Assembly (NCBI RefSeq): GCF_022213955.1
Contig: NZ_JAKNTW010000001.1
Location: forward strand, 62,001-126,000
Source of the DNA: Dolomitihabitans soli
GTDB taxonomy: Bacteria; Actinomycetota; Actinomycetes; Streptosporangiales; Streptosporangiaceae
DNA: 64,000 nucleotides
Direction of reading: 5' to 3'
Shown here: positions 39,497 to 47,455 of the stretch, piece after piece
Numbering within the stretch: the first letter of the stretch is position 1
How the letters are laid out: each line of letters begins with the position of its first letter
The notes under the pieces: generated by a model
What the model was told of the DNA's origin: nothing
The model's database searches: none
Seen by the model: only the letters and a program-made list of their open reading frames with translations
Made by a program: the position numbers and the translations under genes

Positions 39497-40690
39497 TCAG
39501 GCGGGGGAGGAGCCGCGCCGCGAGAGCGCGTGACCGGCGCGGGTGAGAGCCGCCGTCAGGGTCCTGATCGTGGCGGGCTCGTCGAGCACGCCGCCGCCCG
39601 CCGTACGCCGATCCTGCCAGGCGCCGACACGGCCGGCGTACTCGTCGCGGTGGGCCAGGTGGAAGGCGTACGTCGCCGCGTACCGGCTCACCAGGTGCGA
39701 GGGATGCATGTCCCAGCCCTGGTAGAAGCCGTGCGCCAGGGAGTGGCGGACCAGAGCCGCGTGCCGCCGCCACAGCGCGCGGACGTCGGGACCCGAGGCC
39801 GACGCGGGCGAGGCCGCCAGCGAACCGTCGCACAGCTCCACACCCGTCCCCGCGAAGACCGTCTGCATCACGTGCCTGGCGTGGTCGCACGCCGGATGGT
39901 CCAGGCGCTGCTCGTGCGGAGGCAGCCCGCAGGCGGCGGTGTAGTCGAAGACCCCGAAGTGGGCCGCCGCCAGGCGCCCGCCGAGCGCGGGCACCAGATC
40001 CGCCGAGCGCTGCAGGAACAGCACCGTCTGCGGCGCCTCCACCTGGAGCTCGAACCGCAACGTCCCCCCGGGAAGCCGCAGCCCTTCCTCCAACTCGGCG
40101 AGGCAGGCCGCGAACTGGCCCAGATACGCCTCCATGAGCACCTTGGGGAAGGTCACGGTGAACCCGCCGGGCAATTGCCCCACCCGCCGGGTGACGGCCG
40201 TCAGGAAGCCGTCCAGGGTCCTGAGGGAGCGCCCGGGATCGCCGTCCGCGAAGGACTTCACCCGCAGGCCCCACCGCCGCGGCAGCCGTCCGGCGGCGTA
40301 CAGCGCGGCGACCGCCTCCGCCGCCGCCGCGGCGTGCTCGTCCTCCTGCGCGGGATCACGCACGCCGTACCCGTCCTCGAAGTCGATCCGCAGATCCTCG
40401 ACCGGCTCCGTGTTCAGCTTGTCCGCCACCAGCCGGTGTACGTCCGCGGCCTGCCCGTCCGGCACCTCGAACACCTCCGCCAGGTCGCCTGCGGAGGCCA
40501 GATGTACGGCCAGCAGCTCCCGCGCGGCCTCCCCCCACGAGGCCACCGTGTGCACGCCGAAGACGTCGGCCGGCACGTAGACGGTGTGTACCGGCTGCCA
40601 GGCGGGCTCCCGCGCGGGAAACCGGCCCGACTGCTCCAGATGAGCCTCCGCGAACCCCTCGACCGGCATTCCACCCAGCGTGACGTCCAC
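39497..40690 (-). CDS. DUF6986 aldolase/citrate-lyase-like protein
   Basis: A 397-residue protein related to the HpcH/HpaI and citrate-lyase beta folds. It has HTVYVPADVFGVHTVASWG, DLRIDFEDGYGVRDPAQEDE, FTVTFPKVLMEAYLGQ, RFELQVEAPQTVL, HFGVFDYTAACGLPPHEQR and YQGWDMHPSHLVSRY. The acidic DFEDGYG and ELQVE segments look like the Mg/CoA-carboxylate site of the fold. The family occurs in actinomycetes, often near purine or allantoin genes, but its reaction is unknown. GTG at 40690 (GGGAGG upstream) is preferred over GTG at 40693. Confidence 0.82.
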   Translation of the reverse strand: MDVTLGGMPVEGFAEAHLEQSGRFPAREPAWQPVHTVYVPADVFGVHTVASWGEAARELLAVHLASAGDLAEVFEVPDGQAADVHRLVADKLNTEPVEDLRIDFEDGYGVRDPAQEDEHAAAAAEAVAALYAAGRLPRRWGLRVKSFADGDPGRSLRTLDGFLTAVTRRVGQLPGGFTVTFPKVLMEAYLGQFAACLAELEEGLRLPGGTLRFELQVEAPQTVLFLQRSADLVPALGGRLAAAHFGVFDYTAACGLPPHEQRLDHPACDHARHVMQTVFAGTGVELCDGSLAASPASASGPDVRALWRRHAALVRHSLAHGFYQGWDMHPSHLVSRYAATYAFHLAHRDEYAGRVGAWQDRRTAGGGVLDEPATIRTLTAALTRAGHALSRRGSSPA

Positions 40691-40839
40691 CACGATCCTC
40701 CCAAAACGAACAACCAACCCCTGAGCCCTGAACCCGGCCCCGAACCCCCGAGCTTCTGCGCCCGAGTCTCCGGGCCGTTCGCGCGCCCGGAACCATGCCC
40801 GAAGTCCGGGATCGGCCCGCTTCTGAGCCGCTGTTCCCC

Positions 40840-40945
40840 GGACCGCTCGCGAGGCCCCGAGTCGGACCGCGTCCCGGGGTGACGGAACCGCTCGCGAGCG
40901 CCGCATCTCGGACCGCGTCCGGGGGTTACCGGAACCGCTCGCGAG
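40840..40945. repeat. Imperfect 44-47-bp direct repeats
   Basis: GGAACCGCTCGCGAG or a near copy begins at 40840, 40884 and 40931, each followed by a related GGACCGCGTCC block in the first two units. The repeats fill the 282-base gap between the DUF6986 and ferredoxin reductase genes; no gene is seen there. Confidence 0.7.
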
Positions 40946-40972
40946 TTCCGCGGCTCCCTGGACGCCCGTGGA

Positions 40973-42277
40973 CTACTTGCGGCCGCAGGCGGCGAGCATG
41001 GCGGCCAGGCCGACGAGTTTCACCCGTTCGCCCCTGCCCAGGGTGCGGGCGAGTGCCGCCTCGGCCTCCTCGATCGCCAGCCACTCCTGGTAGGTCACCG
41101 GCTGTACGCCGCGCTCGGCGAGCAGGTCGTCCAGGCTCGTCAGCCCCGCCGGCCGGTCACCTTCGAGGTCGGCGAGCAGGGTGCGGACCGTCTCCGCAGC
41201 ATCGGACTTGTTGGTGCCGATCACGCCGGTGGGGCCACGCTTGAGCCAGCCCGACACGTACTGCCCCCGGGAGACGCGCCCGGCCTCGTTGGGCACCGTC
41301 GAGGTGCCGGCGTCGAACGGCACACCGGGCAGCGGCACGCTCCGGTAACCCACCGAGCGCAGCACCATGCCGACCGGGATCGTCTCGAACTCGCCCGTGC
41401 CCACCACCCGGCCGTCGGCCAGCGCCGTACGCTCCAGCTTCAGCGCCTCCACCCGGCCGGACCCGAGGATCTCCACGGGACGCAGCCAGAACCGCACGTC
41501 GAGGCGGCGCGGGCGGCCCACCGGCTCGCGCGCCGCCCAGCCGCGCAGCACCTCGACGTTGCCGCGGATCTGCCGTGACAGCGCGGAGACGTCGCTGTCG
41601 CCCGCCTCGTCGGGCCGGACCCAGACGTCGGCGTTGCCGAGTTCGCCCAGCTCGCGCAGCTCCTTCAGGGTGAACTTGGCATGCTCGGGCCCTCTGCGGC
41701 CGATCATGTGGATCGCCTTGACCTGGCTGTCCGCGAGCCGTGACAGCACCTCCACGGGGACGTCGGTGGAGCTCAGCTCCTCGGCCGTCTTGGCGAGGAT
41801 CCGCACCACGTCGACCGCCACGTTGCCGACGCCGATCACGGCCACCTCGGGGCTGTCCAGGGTGAACGCGTCAGCGGACATGTCCGGATGCCCGCAGTAC
41901 CAGTTGACGAAGTCGGTGGCCGCCACGCTGCCGGGCAGGTCCTCTCCCGGGATGCCCATCCGCCGGTCGACCATCGCGCCGGTCGCGTAGACCACCGCGT
42001 CGTAGCAGCCGGCCAGGTCCTCGACGGTCACGTCGCGCCCCAGCTCGATCCCGCCCAGGAAGCGGACGCCCGGCAACTCCAGCACCTTCCGCAGGTAGCC
42101 GGCGATGGACTTGATCGACGTGTGATCGGGCGCCACGCCGTATCTGACCAGTCCGTACGGCGTTGGCAGGCGTTCGAGCACGTCGACCTCGACCGGGCCC
42201 CCGGCCTGCTTGGTCAGCGCCTCGGCCGTGTAGATGCCGGCGGGTCCTGATCCTACGATCGCCACGCGAAGCGGCAC
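40973..42277 (-). CDS. Ferredoxin/adrenodoxin-type NADP+ reductase (FprA-like)
   Basis: A 434-residue FAD/NADPH oxidoreductase. The FAD loop VAIVGSGPAGIYTAEAL and GLVRYGVAPDH are characteristic of adrenodoxin reductase. The NADPH site is VAVIGVGNVAVDVVRIL with IGRRGPEHAKFTLKELRE. The C-terminal block SGWLKRGPTGVIGTNKSDA is diagnostic of the FprA group. It passes electrons from NADPH to a ferredoxin serving a P450 or other oxygenase. GTG at 42277 follows GGAG. It may be the last gene of the row starting with the luciferase-like monooxygenase at 46582, although 126 bases with a direct repeat separate it. Confidence 0.93.
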   Translation of the reverse strand: MPLRVAIVGSGPAGIYTAEALTKQAGGPVEVDVLERLPTPYGLVRYGVAPDHTSIKSIAGYLRKVLELPGVRFLGGIELGRDVTVEDLAGCYDAVVYATGAMVDRRMGIPGEDLPGSVAATDFVNWYCGHPDMSADAFTLDSPEVAVIGVGNVAVDVVRILAKTAEELSSTDVPVEVLSRLADSQVKAIHMIGRRGPEHAKFTLKELRELGELGNADVWVRPDEAGDSDVSALSRQIRGNVEVLRGWAAREPVGRPRRLDVRFWLRPVEILGSGRVEALKLERTALADGRVVGTGEFETIPVGMVLRSVGYRSVPLPGVPFDAGTSTVPNEAGRVSRGQYVSGWLKRGPTGVIGTNKSDAAETVRTLLADLEGDRPAGLTSLDDLLAERGVQPVTYQEWLAIEEAEAALARTLGRGERVKLVGLAAMLAACGRK

Positions 42278-42307
42278 GTCGATCTCCTCACGTCTGCACT
42301 ATCGGCA

Positions 42308-42398
42308 GGTCACAGTTGCGATTCTGCATCACCGGCACCGTACGCGGCCAGACGTGAGAGACCGTCGTGATCCCCAACGGGTCACAGTTGCGACTCTG
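42308..42398. repeat. 19-bp direct repeat pair
   Basis: GGTCACAGTTGCGAYTCTG occurs at 42308-42326 and 42380-42398, 72 bases apart, with one change. It fills much of the 126-base gap between the ferredoxin reductase and ligase genes. On the minus strand one frame reads R-N-C-D in both copies, but no gene is supported. Confidence 0.7.
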
Positions 42399-42403
42399 AC
42401 AGG

Positions 42404-44353
42404 TCAGGTTCGACCGGGGTGGTGGTGAACCGGCCAGTCGTCGACGGGCTGGTCGTGATCTCCCGCCCTGAGCGCGCGCTTGTCGATCTTTCCGTTGGCG
42501 TTGGCCGGCAGTTCGGGCAGCACGACGACCCGGCGTGGCACCTTGTGCCCGGACATGTTCTCTCGCGCCCAGGTGATGATCTTGTCCGGCTCTGCCGTCG
42601 TACCCTGCCTGGCTACCACGAAGGCCCAGCCGACCTCGCCCAGTCGCCGGTCGGGCACTCCGATCACCGCCGCCTGGGCCAGCGAGCCCTCGCGCAGCAG
42701 CAGGCTCTCCACCTCGGCGGGGGACACGTTGAATCCGCCCACGATGAACAGTTCCTTCTTGCGGTCCACGATCGCCAGGTTGCCCGCCTCGTCGAGGGTG
42801 CCGATGTCGCCGGTGTGCAGCCAGCCGTCCCTGATCGCCTCGGCCGTCTTGTCGGGTTCGCCCCAGTACCCCCGCATCACCCCGTACCCCCGCTGCAGGA
42901 TCTCCCCCCGCTCGCCGGCTGGCACCTCCACGCCCCGCAGGTCGACGATCTTGACCTCGATGCCGGGTACGGGCCGTCCGGTACTCGCCGCGATGACCTC
43001 CACCGGATCCTCCGCCCTGGTCATCGAGACGACCGTGCCCTCCATCAGCCCGTACGCGTTGATCATCCGCTCCAGGCCGACCTCGTCCAGCAGCCGGTGG
43101 ATCAGCTCCGCCGGCACCGCCGCCGCGCCGCAGATCGCCACCCGCAACGCGTGCCCGCCGGTGTCGACCTCGTCGAGCAGCCGGTGGAACAGCGTCGGCG
43201 GGCCCGCCAGGATGGTGACCCGGTCGCGCTGGATCAGCTCGCGCAGGCCGTCCGGCGTGAAGACGGCGACCGGGATCATCGTCGCCCCGCGCAGCACCGA
43301 GGCCACCATCCCGGCGTTGAGCCCGAAACCGTGCGCGAACGGCGCGATGATCGGATACCTGTCTCCCTCGCGCAGCGTGACGATGCCCGCCCAGTCCCAG
43401 TAACCCCGCACGACCTGCGCGTGATCGAGCATCACCCCTTTGGGCGTACCGGTGGTGCCGGAGGTGGACATGATCTCGCAAAGATCGTCCGGCCGTACGG
43501 CCAGCGCCCGCTCCTCGGCCGTCCGCTCACTGACGGCCGCCCCGCCCGCCAGCAGCCCACCCCGCGTGAGCCTGCCCGCCACGCCCCCTGCCACGGTGCC
43601 GGGCAACGAGTCGGGAAGAACCTCCAGCGGGGTGCCGGTCGGGGTGCTCGGCGGTGGGTCAGGTGAGCCGTCGGGTGGTGCGTCGGGCAGCGCGTCGGGC
43701 GGAGTGGTTGGCGGGGCGTGGAGCGGGGTGTCGGTCGGGGTGCCGGGTGGGGTGCCCGGCGGTGGATCAGGTAAGCCGCCGGGCAGCGCGTCGGGCGGAG
43801 TGGCCGGCGGAGCGTGGAGCGGGGTGTCGGACGGGGTGTCGGACGGGGTGTCGGACGGGGTGCCGGGTGGGGTGCCCGGCGGTGGATCAGGCAGCGGGTC
43901 AGGCGGTGGGTCGGGTAAGCCGCCGGGTGGCGTGTCCGGTGGGGGGCCGGGCAGGACGATGTGTTGCACGACGGTGTCGGTCAGCAGGTCGGCGAAGGGA
44001 GGTCCGCTCGGGCGTTCCCCGGTGATGAGCACGCGGGTCCCGGTCGCGTCGAGCACGCCGGCCGCCTCGATCCCCTTGTACCGCGACGACAGCGGGACGA
44101 GGACCGCACCCGCGTCCCACACGCCGAAGGCGGCGATCACCCAGTCCGGGTCGTTGAGCCCCCAGACGGCGACCCGGTCGCCCGGCTCCACGCCGAGCGC
44201 GATCAGCCCCCTGGCGAACGCGCGGGTGCGGTCCAGCAGGTCGCCGAGGGACAGCCGGACGTCTCCCGCCGCGACCACGATCACCTCCGGCCGCCTGGCG
44301 GCCCGGTCACGCAGCATCCGGGGGATCGTCCCCCAGCCGGGCACGGGTTCCAT
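42404..44353 (-). CDS. AMP-dependent acyl-CoA ligase with proline-rich insertion
   Basis: A 649-residue ANL-superfamily ligase with intact motifs: P-loop STSGTTGTPKG (residues 297-306), a Y-G-L-M-E A5 motif, HTGDIGTLDEAG (A7) and the catalytic lysine in NANGKIDKRAL near the end. It activates a carboxylic acid to its CoA thioester, with a FadD/FadD3-like layout. Residues 136-252 are a proline-rich insertion between the N-terminal subdomain and the P-loop, with repeats of LPDPPPGTPPGTP and DTP. Normal members are about 120 residues shorter. The ATG at 44353 follows GGGAGG. It is probably in the same transcription unit as the upstream ligase-like and luciferase-like genes. Confidence 0.92.
   Translation of the reverse strand: MEPVPGWGTIPRMLRDRAARRPEVIVVAAGDVRLSLGDLLDRTRAFARGLIALGVEPGDRVAVWGLNDPDWVIAAFGVWDAGAVLVPLSSRYKGIEAAGVLDATGTRVLITGERPSGPPFADLLTDTVVQHIVLPGPPPDTPPGGLPDPPPDPLPDPPPGTPPGTPSDTPSDTPSDTPLHAPPATPPDALPGGLPDPPPGTPPGTPTDTPLHAPPTTPPDALPDAPPDGSPDPPPSTPTGTPLEVLPDSLPGTVAGGVAGRLTRGGLLAGGAAVSERTAEERALAVRPDDLCEIMSTSGTTGTPKGVMLDHAQVVRGYWDWAGIVTLREGDRYPIIAPFAHGFGLNAGMVASVLRGATMIPVAVFTPDGLRELIQRDRVTILAGPPTLFHRLLDEVDTGGHALRVAICGAAAVPAELIHRLLDEVGLERMINAYGLMEGTVVSMTRAEDPVEVIAASTGRPVPGIEVKIVDLRGVEVPAGERGEILQRGYGVMRGYWGEPDKTAEAIRDGWLHTGDIGTLDEAGNLAIVDRKKELFIVGGFNVSPAEVESLLLREGSLAQAAVIGVPDRRLGEVGWAFVVARQGTTAEPDKIITWARENMSGHKVPRRVVVLPELPANANGKIDKRALRAGDHDQPVDDWPVHHHPGRT
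43598..43948. repeat. In-frame repeats encoding the Pro-rich insertion
   Basis: A unit of about 33-40 residues is duplicated (protein residues 154-193 and 194-225), and S-D-T-P is tandemly triplicated inside the first copy. All changes keep frame, so the expansion is tolerated by the protein. Confidence 0.8.
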
Positions 44354-44389
44354 GCGTCGCCCTCCCTGCCAGTTCTGCTTGAGCTGCCC

Positions 44390-44470
44390 GTCCGACCTGG
44401 CCTGACCTGCCTGACCCGCCTGACCTGCGCTGCCTGCCCGACCTGCCTGACCTGCGCTGCCTGCGCTGTC
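44390..44470. repeat. Short CTGACCTGC-type repeats between the two ligase-like genes
   Basis: The 115-base gap is built largely from variants of CCTGACCTGC and GCGCTGCCTGC. It separates the upstream ligase-like gene from the ATG of the main ligase. No terminator is recognisable. Confidence 0.6.
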
Positions 44471-45518
44471 AGCCGGTGAGGCCGGTCCGATCGCGGCCCA
44501 GGTGGTGTCCTCGCAGGTCGGTCACCGTGCCGGGGCTGGGCGCCTCGGCGATCTCTCCGGCGACCTCCACGGTGATCGACACCGGGGTCAGCGATCTGAC
44601 CGTCTCCTGGATCCGGCTCCGCCACATCGGGTTGCCGACCAGGCTCGCCCTGCCGAAGGTCACGGTCAGCGTGGCGGCGTCGAGGGTTCCGGGCCTGGAC
44701 AGCGTCAGGTTCCAGGTGGCGACGCCGTCGATCCTGGACAGGGCGCTCTCCACGCGGGCCAGCGAGAGCCACACGCCGCGCACGAGCACGTGCTCGCCGA
44801 CCGTGTGCTCGGGCGCGGCCGGTTCACCCGCCGCGCCGACCCTGGCCACCTGCCCGGTGCGCAGCACGGTCTCCCCCCGCGCGATGACCAGCTCCGCGAG
44901 CCCTTCGGGGTACGGCGGGCCGGGCAGGAGGTGATCCTTGCCCGGAGCCGCCAGCCCGAGTCCGCTGCCGGTCAGTGGTGTCAGCGCGGCGGACTGCGAG
45001 GATCTCCAGGCCAGCGCGCCGCCGTGGAACGGGCTGGCGTAGACCTCGGTCACCTCCGCCCCGAACTCGCCCGCCAGGTGCCCGAGGGTGCGCTTGGTGG
45101 CGATCTCGCCGGTCAGGATGAGCTGCCGCAGTCCGAGGTCCAGCGGGTCGAGGAGGAATTCCAGGTGCAGGCGGGCGAGCAGGTCCATGGCGCCGGTCGG
45201 CGTGCTGACCAGGGCGGTCGCGCCGAGCACGCGGAGCGCGTGGTGCAGGCGCAGCCGTCCGCGCGGGCCGATCGACGCCGCCGCGGCCGCGGTGCCGGCC
45301 GCCGCCTGCGCCCACAGCGGGCCCGCGGGTTCGGCCAGGGCGACCATGACCCGGTCGTTTCCGCCGATCCCGGCGGCTCGGAGGGCGGCGCGGGTCAGTT
45401 CGGTGTCCTCCGCCGTGAGCGGCATGACACTGCCCGCGTCGGGGGCCATCAGGAGCAGGCCGCCGGCCGTACGGGCCGTGGCGCACAGGTCGTCGCGGGT
45501 CAGCCAGCGCCGGGTCAC
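44469..45518 (-). CDS. Degenerate phenylacetate-CoA-ligase-like (ANL) protein
   Basis: A 349-residue protein with the general layout of a small PaaK-type adenylating enzyme. It has GIGGNDRVMVALAEPAGPLW, LGATALVSTPTGAMDLL, LILTGEIATKRTLGHLAGEF, VTEVYASPFHGG and a C-terminal small domain starting LVRGVWLSLARVESAL. It lacks a canonical P-loop ([ST]-G-T-T-G) and ends without a catalytic G-K lysine. It could be a non-catalytic partner of the full ligase downstream or a highly divergent ligase. GTG at 45518 overlaps the stop of the luciferase-like gene as GTGA, so its expression is tied to that oxidase. Confidence 0.75.
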   Translation of the reverse strand: MTRRWLTRDDLCATARTAGGLLLMAPDAGSVMPLTAEDTELTRAALRAAGIGGNDRVMVALAEPAGPLWAQAAAGTAAAAASIGPRGRLRLHHALRVLGATALVSTPTGAMDLLARLHLEFLLDPLDLGLRQLILTGEIATKRTLGHLAGEFGAEVTEVYASPFHGGALAWRSSQSAALTPLTGSGLGLAAPGKDHLLPGPPYPEGLAELVIARGETVLRTGQVARVGAAGEPAAPEHTVGEHVLVRGVWLSLARVESALSRIDGVATWNLTLSRPGTLDAATLTVTFGRASLVGNPMWRSRIQETVRSLTPVSITVEVAGEIAEAPSPGTVTDLRGHHLGRDRTGLTG

Positions 45519-46582
45519 CGGGCGACCTCGGCCATGAACAGCTCGATCGACGCGCAGACCGCGTCGTGCGGGAGGCCGCCCACCTGGGCCTGCATGATCA
45601 GGTCGGTGGCGCCCGCCTCGGCGATCCTGGCCAGGGCCTTGCGTGAGCCCTCCACGTCGTCGATCACCACCATGTGGTGCTCGCGCAGCGTCTCCATGGC
45701 CTCCTCGGGCGGGAGCCCGGCGGCGAGCTGCCCGAGCACCCGATGGGTGGCGTGCCGCGCGTCGTAGTAGCCGGGCGGGGTGACCAGGTTGACCTGGCGC
45801 CTGATGTACCAGAGGACCGGGTCGGCGGCGACGGCGTACGCCTCCTCCCTGGTGGGCGCCACGAACCAGGGGATCATCAGGGCGATCCGCCGGGTCGCCG
45901 GGTCGAAGCCGTGCTCGGCGAGGCGCTCCTTGTATTTGGCGATGTCCTCCGCCACGTCGTCGATGCCCTTGACCATGGTCATGCCGAGCAGGTTGTAGCC
46001 GTGCCCGGCAGCCGCGAGATAGCCCTCGAGGGAGGTGGAGGCGACCCAGACCGGGGGATGCGGCACCTGCGCGGGACGCGGGTAGACGGCGACGTCGGGG
46101 ATCTCGAAGAACTCGCTGGACCGGGTCACCGGCTCACCGTCGGCGTTCCAGATGGCCAGCACGGCCTCCAGGGAGTCCTCCCAGATCTTCCTCGACTGCT
46201 CGAAGGGGCGCTGGAACGCCTGGTACTCCAGGGGGGAGGCGCCGCGGCCGGTGCCGAACTCGACCCTGCCGCCGGAGAGCACGTCGAGCGTCGCCACCCG
46301 TTCGGCGGTGCGGATCGGCGACTGGAAGGGGAGCAGCACCACGCCCAGCCCCAGCCGGATGCGCCCGGTGCGCTGGGAGATCGCCGCCAGCACCAGGTCG
46401 GGGGCGGATGAATGGGAGAAACCCCTGGTGAAGTGGTGCTCCACGAACCAGGCGGTGTCGATGCCCAGCCGGTCTCCCAGGACGACCTGATCGATCACAT
46501 CGCGGAAGGTCCGCTGTTCGACCTCGCGGGTTCGCCCGCGCACCTCCAGCTCGTAACCCAGGCTGATCCGTAGGGACGTCAT
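45515..46582 (-). CDS. LLM-class (luciferase-like) flavin-dependent oxidoreductase
   Basis: A 355-residue luciferase-like protein with SLGYELEVRG, TAWFVEHHFTRGFSHSSAPD, LGLGVVLLPFQSPIRTAERV and GGRVEFGTGRGASPLEYQAF. It is a paralogue of the 4978-6036 gene but clearly diverged. The ATG at 46582 was chosen for the GGAGG site five bases before; GTG at 46597 is the alternative. Operator copy 8 lies 24 bases upstream. It heads a row with the degenerate ligase, the full ligase and perhaps the ferredoxin reductase, a plausible oxygenation-plus-CoA-activation module. FMN versus F420 use cannot be told. Confidence 0.9.
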   Translation of the reverse strand: MTSLRISLGYELEVRGRTREVEQRTFRDVIDQVVLGDRLGIDTAWFVEHHFTRGFSHSSAPDLVLAAISQRTGRIRLGLGVVLLPFQSPIRTAERVATLDVLSGGRVEFGTGRGASPLEYQAFQRPFEQSRKIWEDSLEAVLAIWNADGEPVTRSSEFFEIPDVAVYPRPAQVPHPPVWVASTSLEGYLAAAGHGYNLLGMTMVKGIDDVAEDIAKYKERLAEHGFDPATRRIALMIPWFVAPTREEAYAVAADPVLWYIRRQVNLVTPPGYYDARHATHRVLGQLAAGLPPEEAMETLREHHMVVIDDVEGSRKALARIAEAGATDLIMQAQVGGLPHDAVCASIELFMAEVAR

Positions 46583-46605
46583 CCGCGCCTCCGTCACTGC
46601 TTCCT

Positions 46606-46620
46606 AACAAGCGCTCGCTT
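46606..46620. promoter_or_regulatory. Candidate TetR (KstR2-like) operator, copy 8
   Basis: AACAAGCGCTCGCTT, continuing GGT, is nearly identical to copy 2 (6052) before the paralogous monooxygenase. It is readable as ACAAGC-gctc-GCTTGG and lies 24 bases upstream of the ATG at 46582. Confidence 0.68.
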
Positions 46621-46698
46621 GGTGAGATTACCAGTCAGGTGAGAACGCAACAAGCCAGGGCTTGCGGGGAGGGCCTGACGCGATCAGAGTGGGGTTCC

Positions 46699-47232
46699 GT
46701 GACCTCTGGGGCGCAGAACCGGCGAAGAACGGGCGAACGACGCCCCAAGGACGGCACGCCCGCAGAGGCCGGCGCCGGCCCGCCGTCCGGCGAGGACCCT
46801 CCGATACCCTCCGCGCCTCGCAAGCCGGTCGATGGGCCCAGGTACGAGGCGCTCGGGCGGGTGATGGCGGTGCTGGCGACCGAGGCCGAGCTGATCGAAT
46901 CGTGCCGTGACCTGATGTGGTGGCCGGGCCCCGACGGCAGCTGGCACATCGAATGGCGCGACGGGCCGCTCGCCTCCGAGGTCGCCACGCTGCTGGCGGG
47001 ACACGTCCGCGACCCGGCCCTCGCCGACACCCCGGTCGTCCTCGGCGAACCGGCGGCCCGCGCGTTCGCCGAGGTCGACGTGCTGGGCGTGCGCTTCGTG
47101 CTGCGCGCCATCGACCCGCTGGGCCGCGAGCGCGTACTGGCCCGCCGCAGCCTGTGGCGGCTGCGCGAGGCCCTCGACACCACCCGCTCCACCACCGCCC
47201 GCCACCCGTGGGAAGAACTGCTCGGCGGCTAG
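46699..47232 (+). CDS. Hypothetical protein
   Basis: A frame of 177 residues with normal GC-rich codon use. I recognise no family. The first 50 residues are basic and proline-rich (disordered). The rest looks globular, with DLMWWPGPDGSWHIEWRDG, LASEVATLLAGHVRD and VLGVRFVLRAIDPLGRERVL. No signal peptide or membrane helix is seen. GTG at 46699 is a compromise start; GTG at 46639 is also possible, and neither has a strong ribosome site. It is divergent from the luciferase-like operon and followed by the 13-bp repeat array. Confidence 0.6.
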   Translation: MTSGAQNRRRTGERRPKDGTPAEAGAGPPSGEDPPIPSAPRKPVDGPRYEALGRVMAVLATEAELIESCRDLMWWPGPDGSWHIEWRDGPLASEVATLLAGHVRDPALADTPVVLGEPAARAFAEVDVLGVRFVLRAIDPLGRERVLARRSLWRLREALDTTRSTTARHPWEELLGG

Positions 47233-47287
47233 CCGGCACGCATGCCCACGCGGCCGGCAGGGCTCCACAAAACCCGGCTCGCAAGCC

Positions 47288-47455
47288 CCGACTCACAGAC
47301 CGGGCTCACAGACCGGGCTCACAGACCGGGCTCACAGACCGGGCTCACAGACCGGGCTCACAGACCGGGCTCACAGACCGGGCTCACAGACCGGGCTCAC
47401 AGACCGGGCTCACAGACCGAGCTCACAAACCAGGGCTTAAACCCGGTTCACAGAC
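47288..47455. repeat. 13-bp tandem repeat array (about 11-12 copies)
   Basis: The unit CGGGCTCACAGAC is perfect at 47301, 47314, 47327, 47340, 47353, 47366, 47379, 47392 and 47405. A variant follows at 47418 and degenerate units lie on both flanks. It occupies the convergent gap between the hypothetical gene and an acyl-CoA dehydrogenase, and its end touches that gene's stop codon. No spacers, so it is not CRISPR. Confidence 0.95.

Noticed and set aside
42288-42403. Small protein from the R-N-C-D repeats between the reductase and ligase genes
   Set aside because: No start codon with a ribosome site. The frame is the tail of an antisense or shadow reading, and only the DNA direct repeat is solid.
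47288-47455. CRISPR array
   Set aside because: Copies are directly adjacent with no spacers, and no cas genes are nearby.
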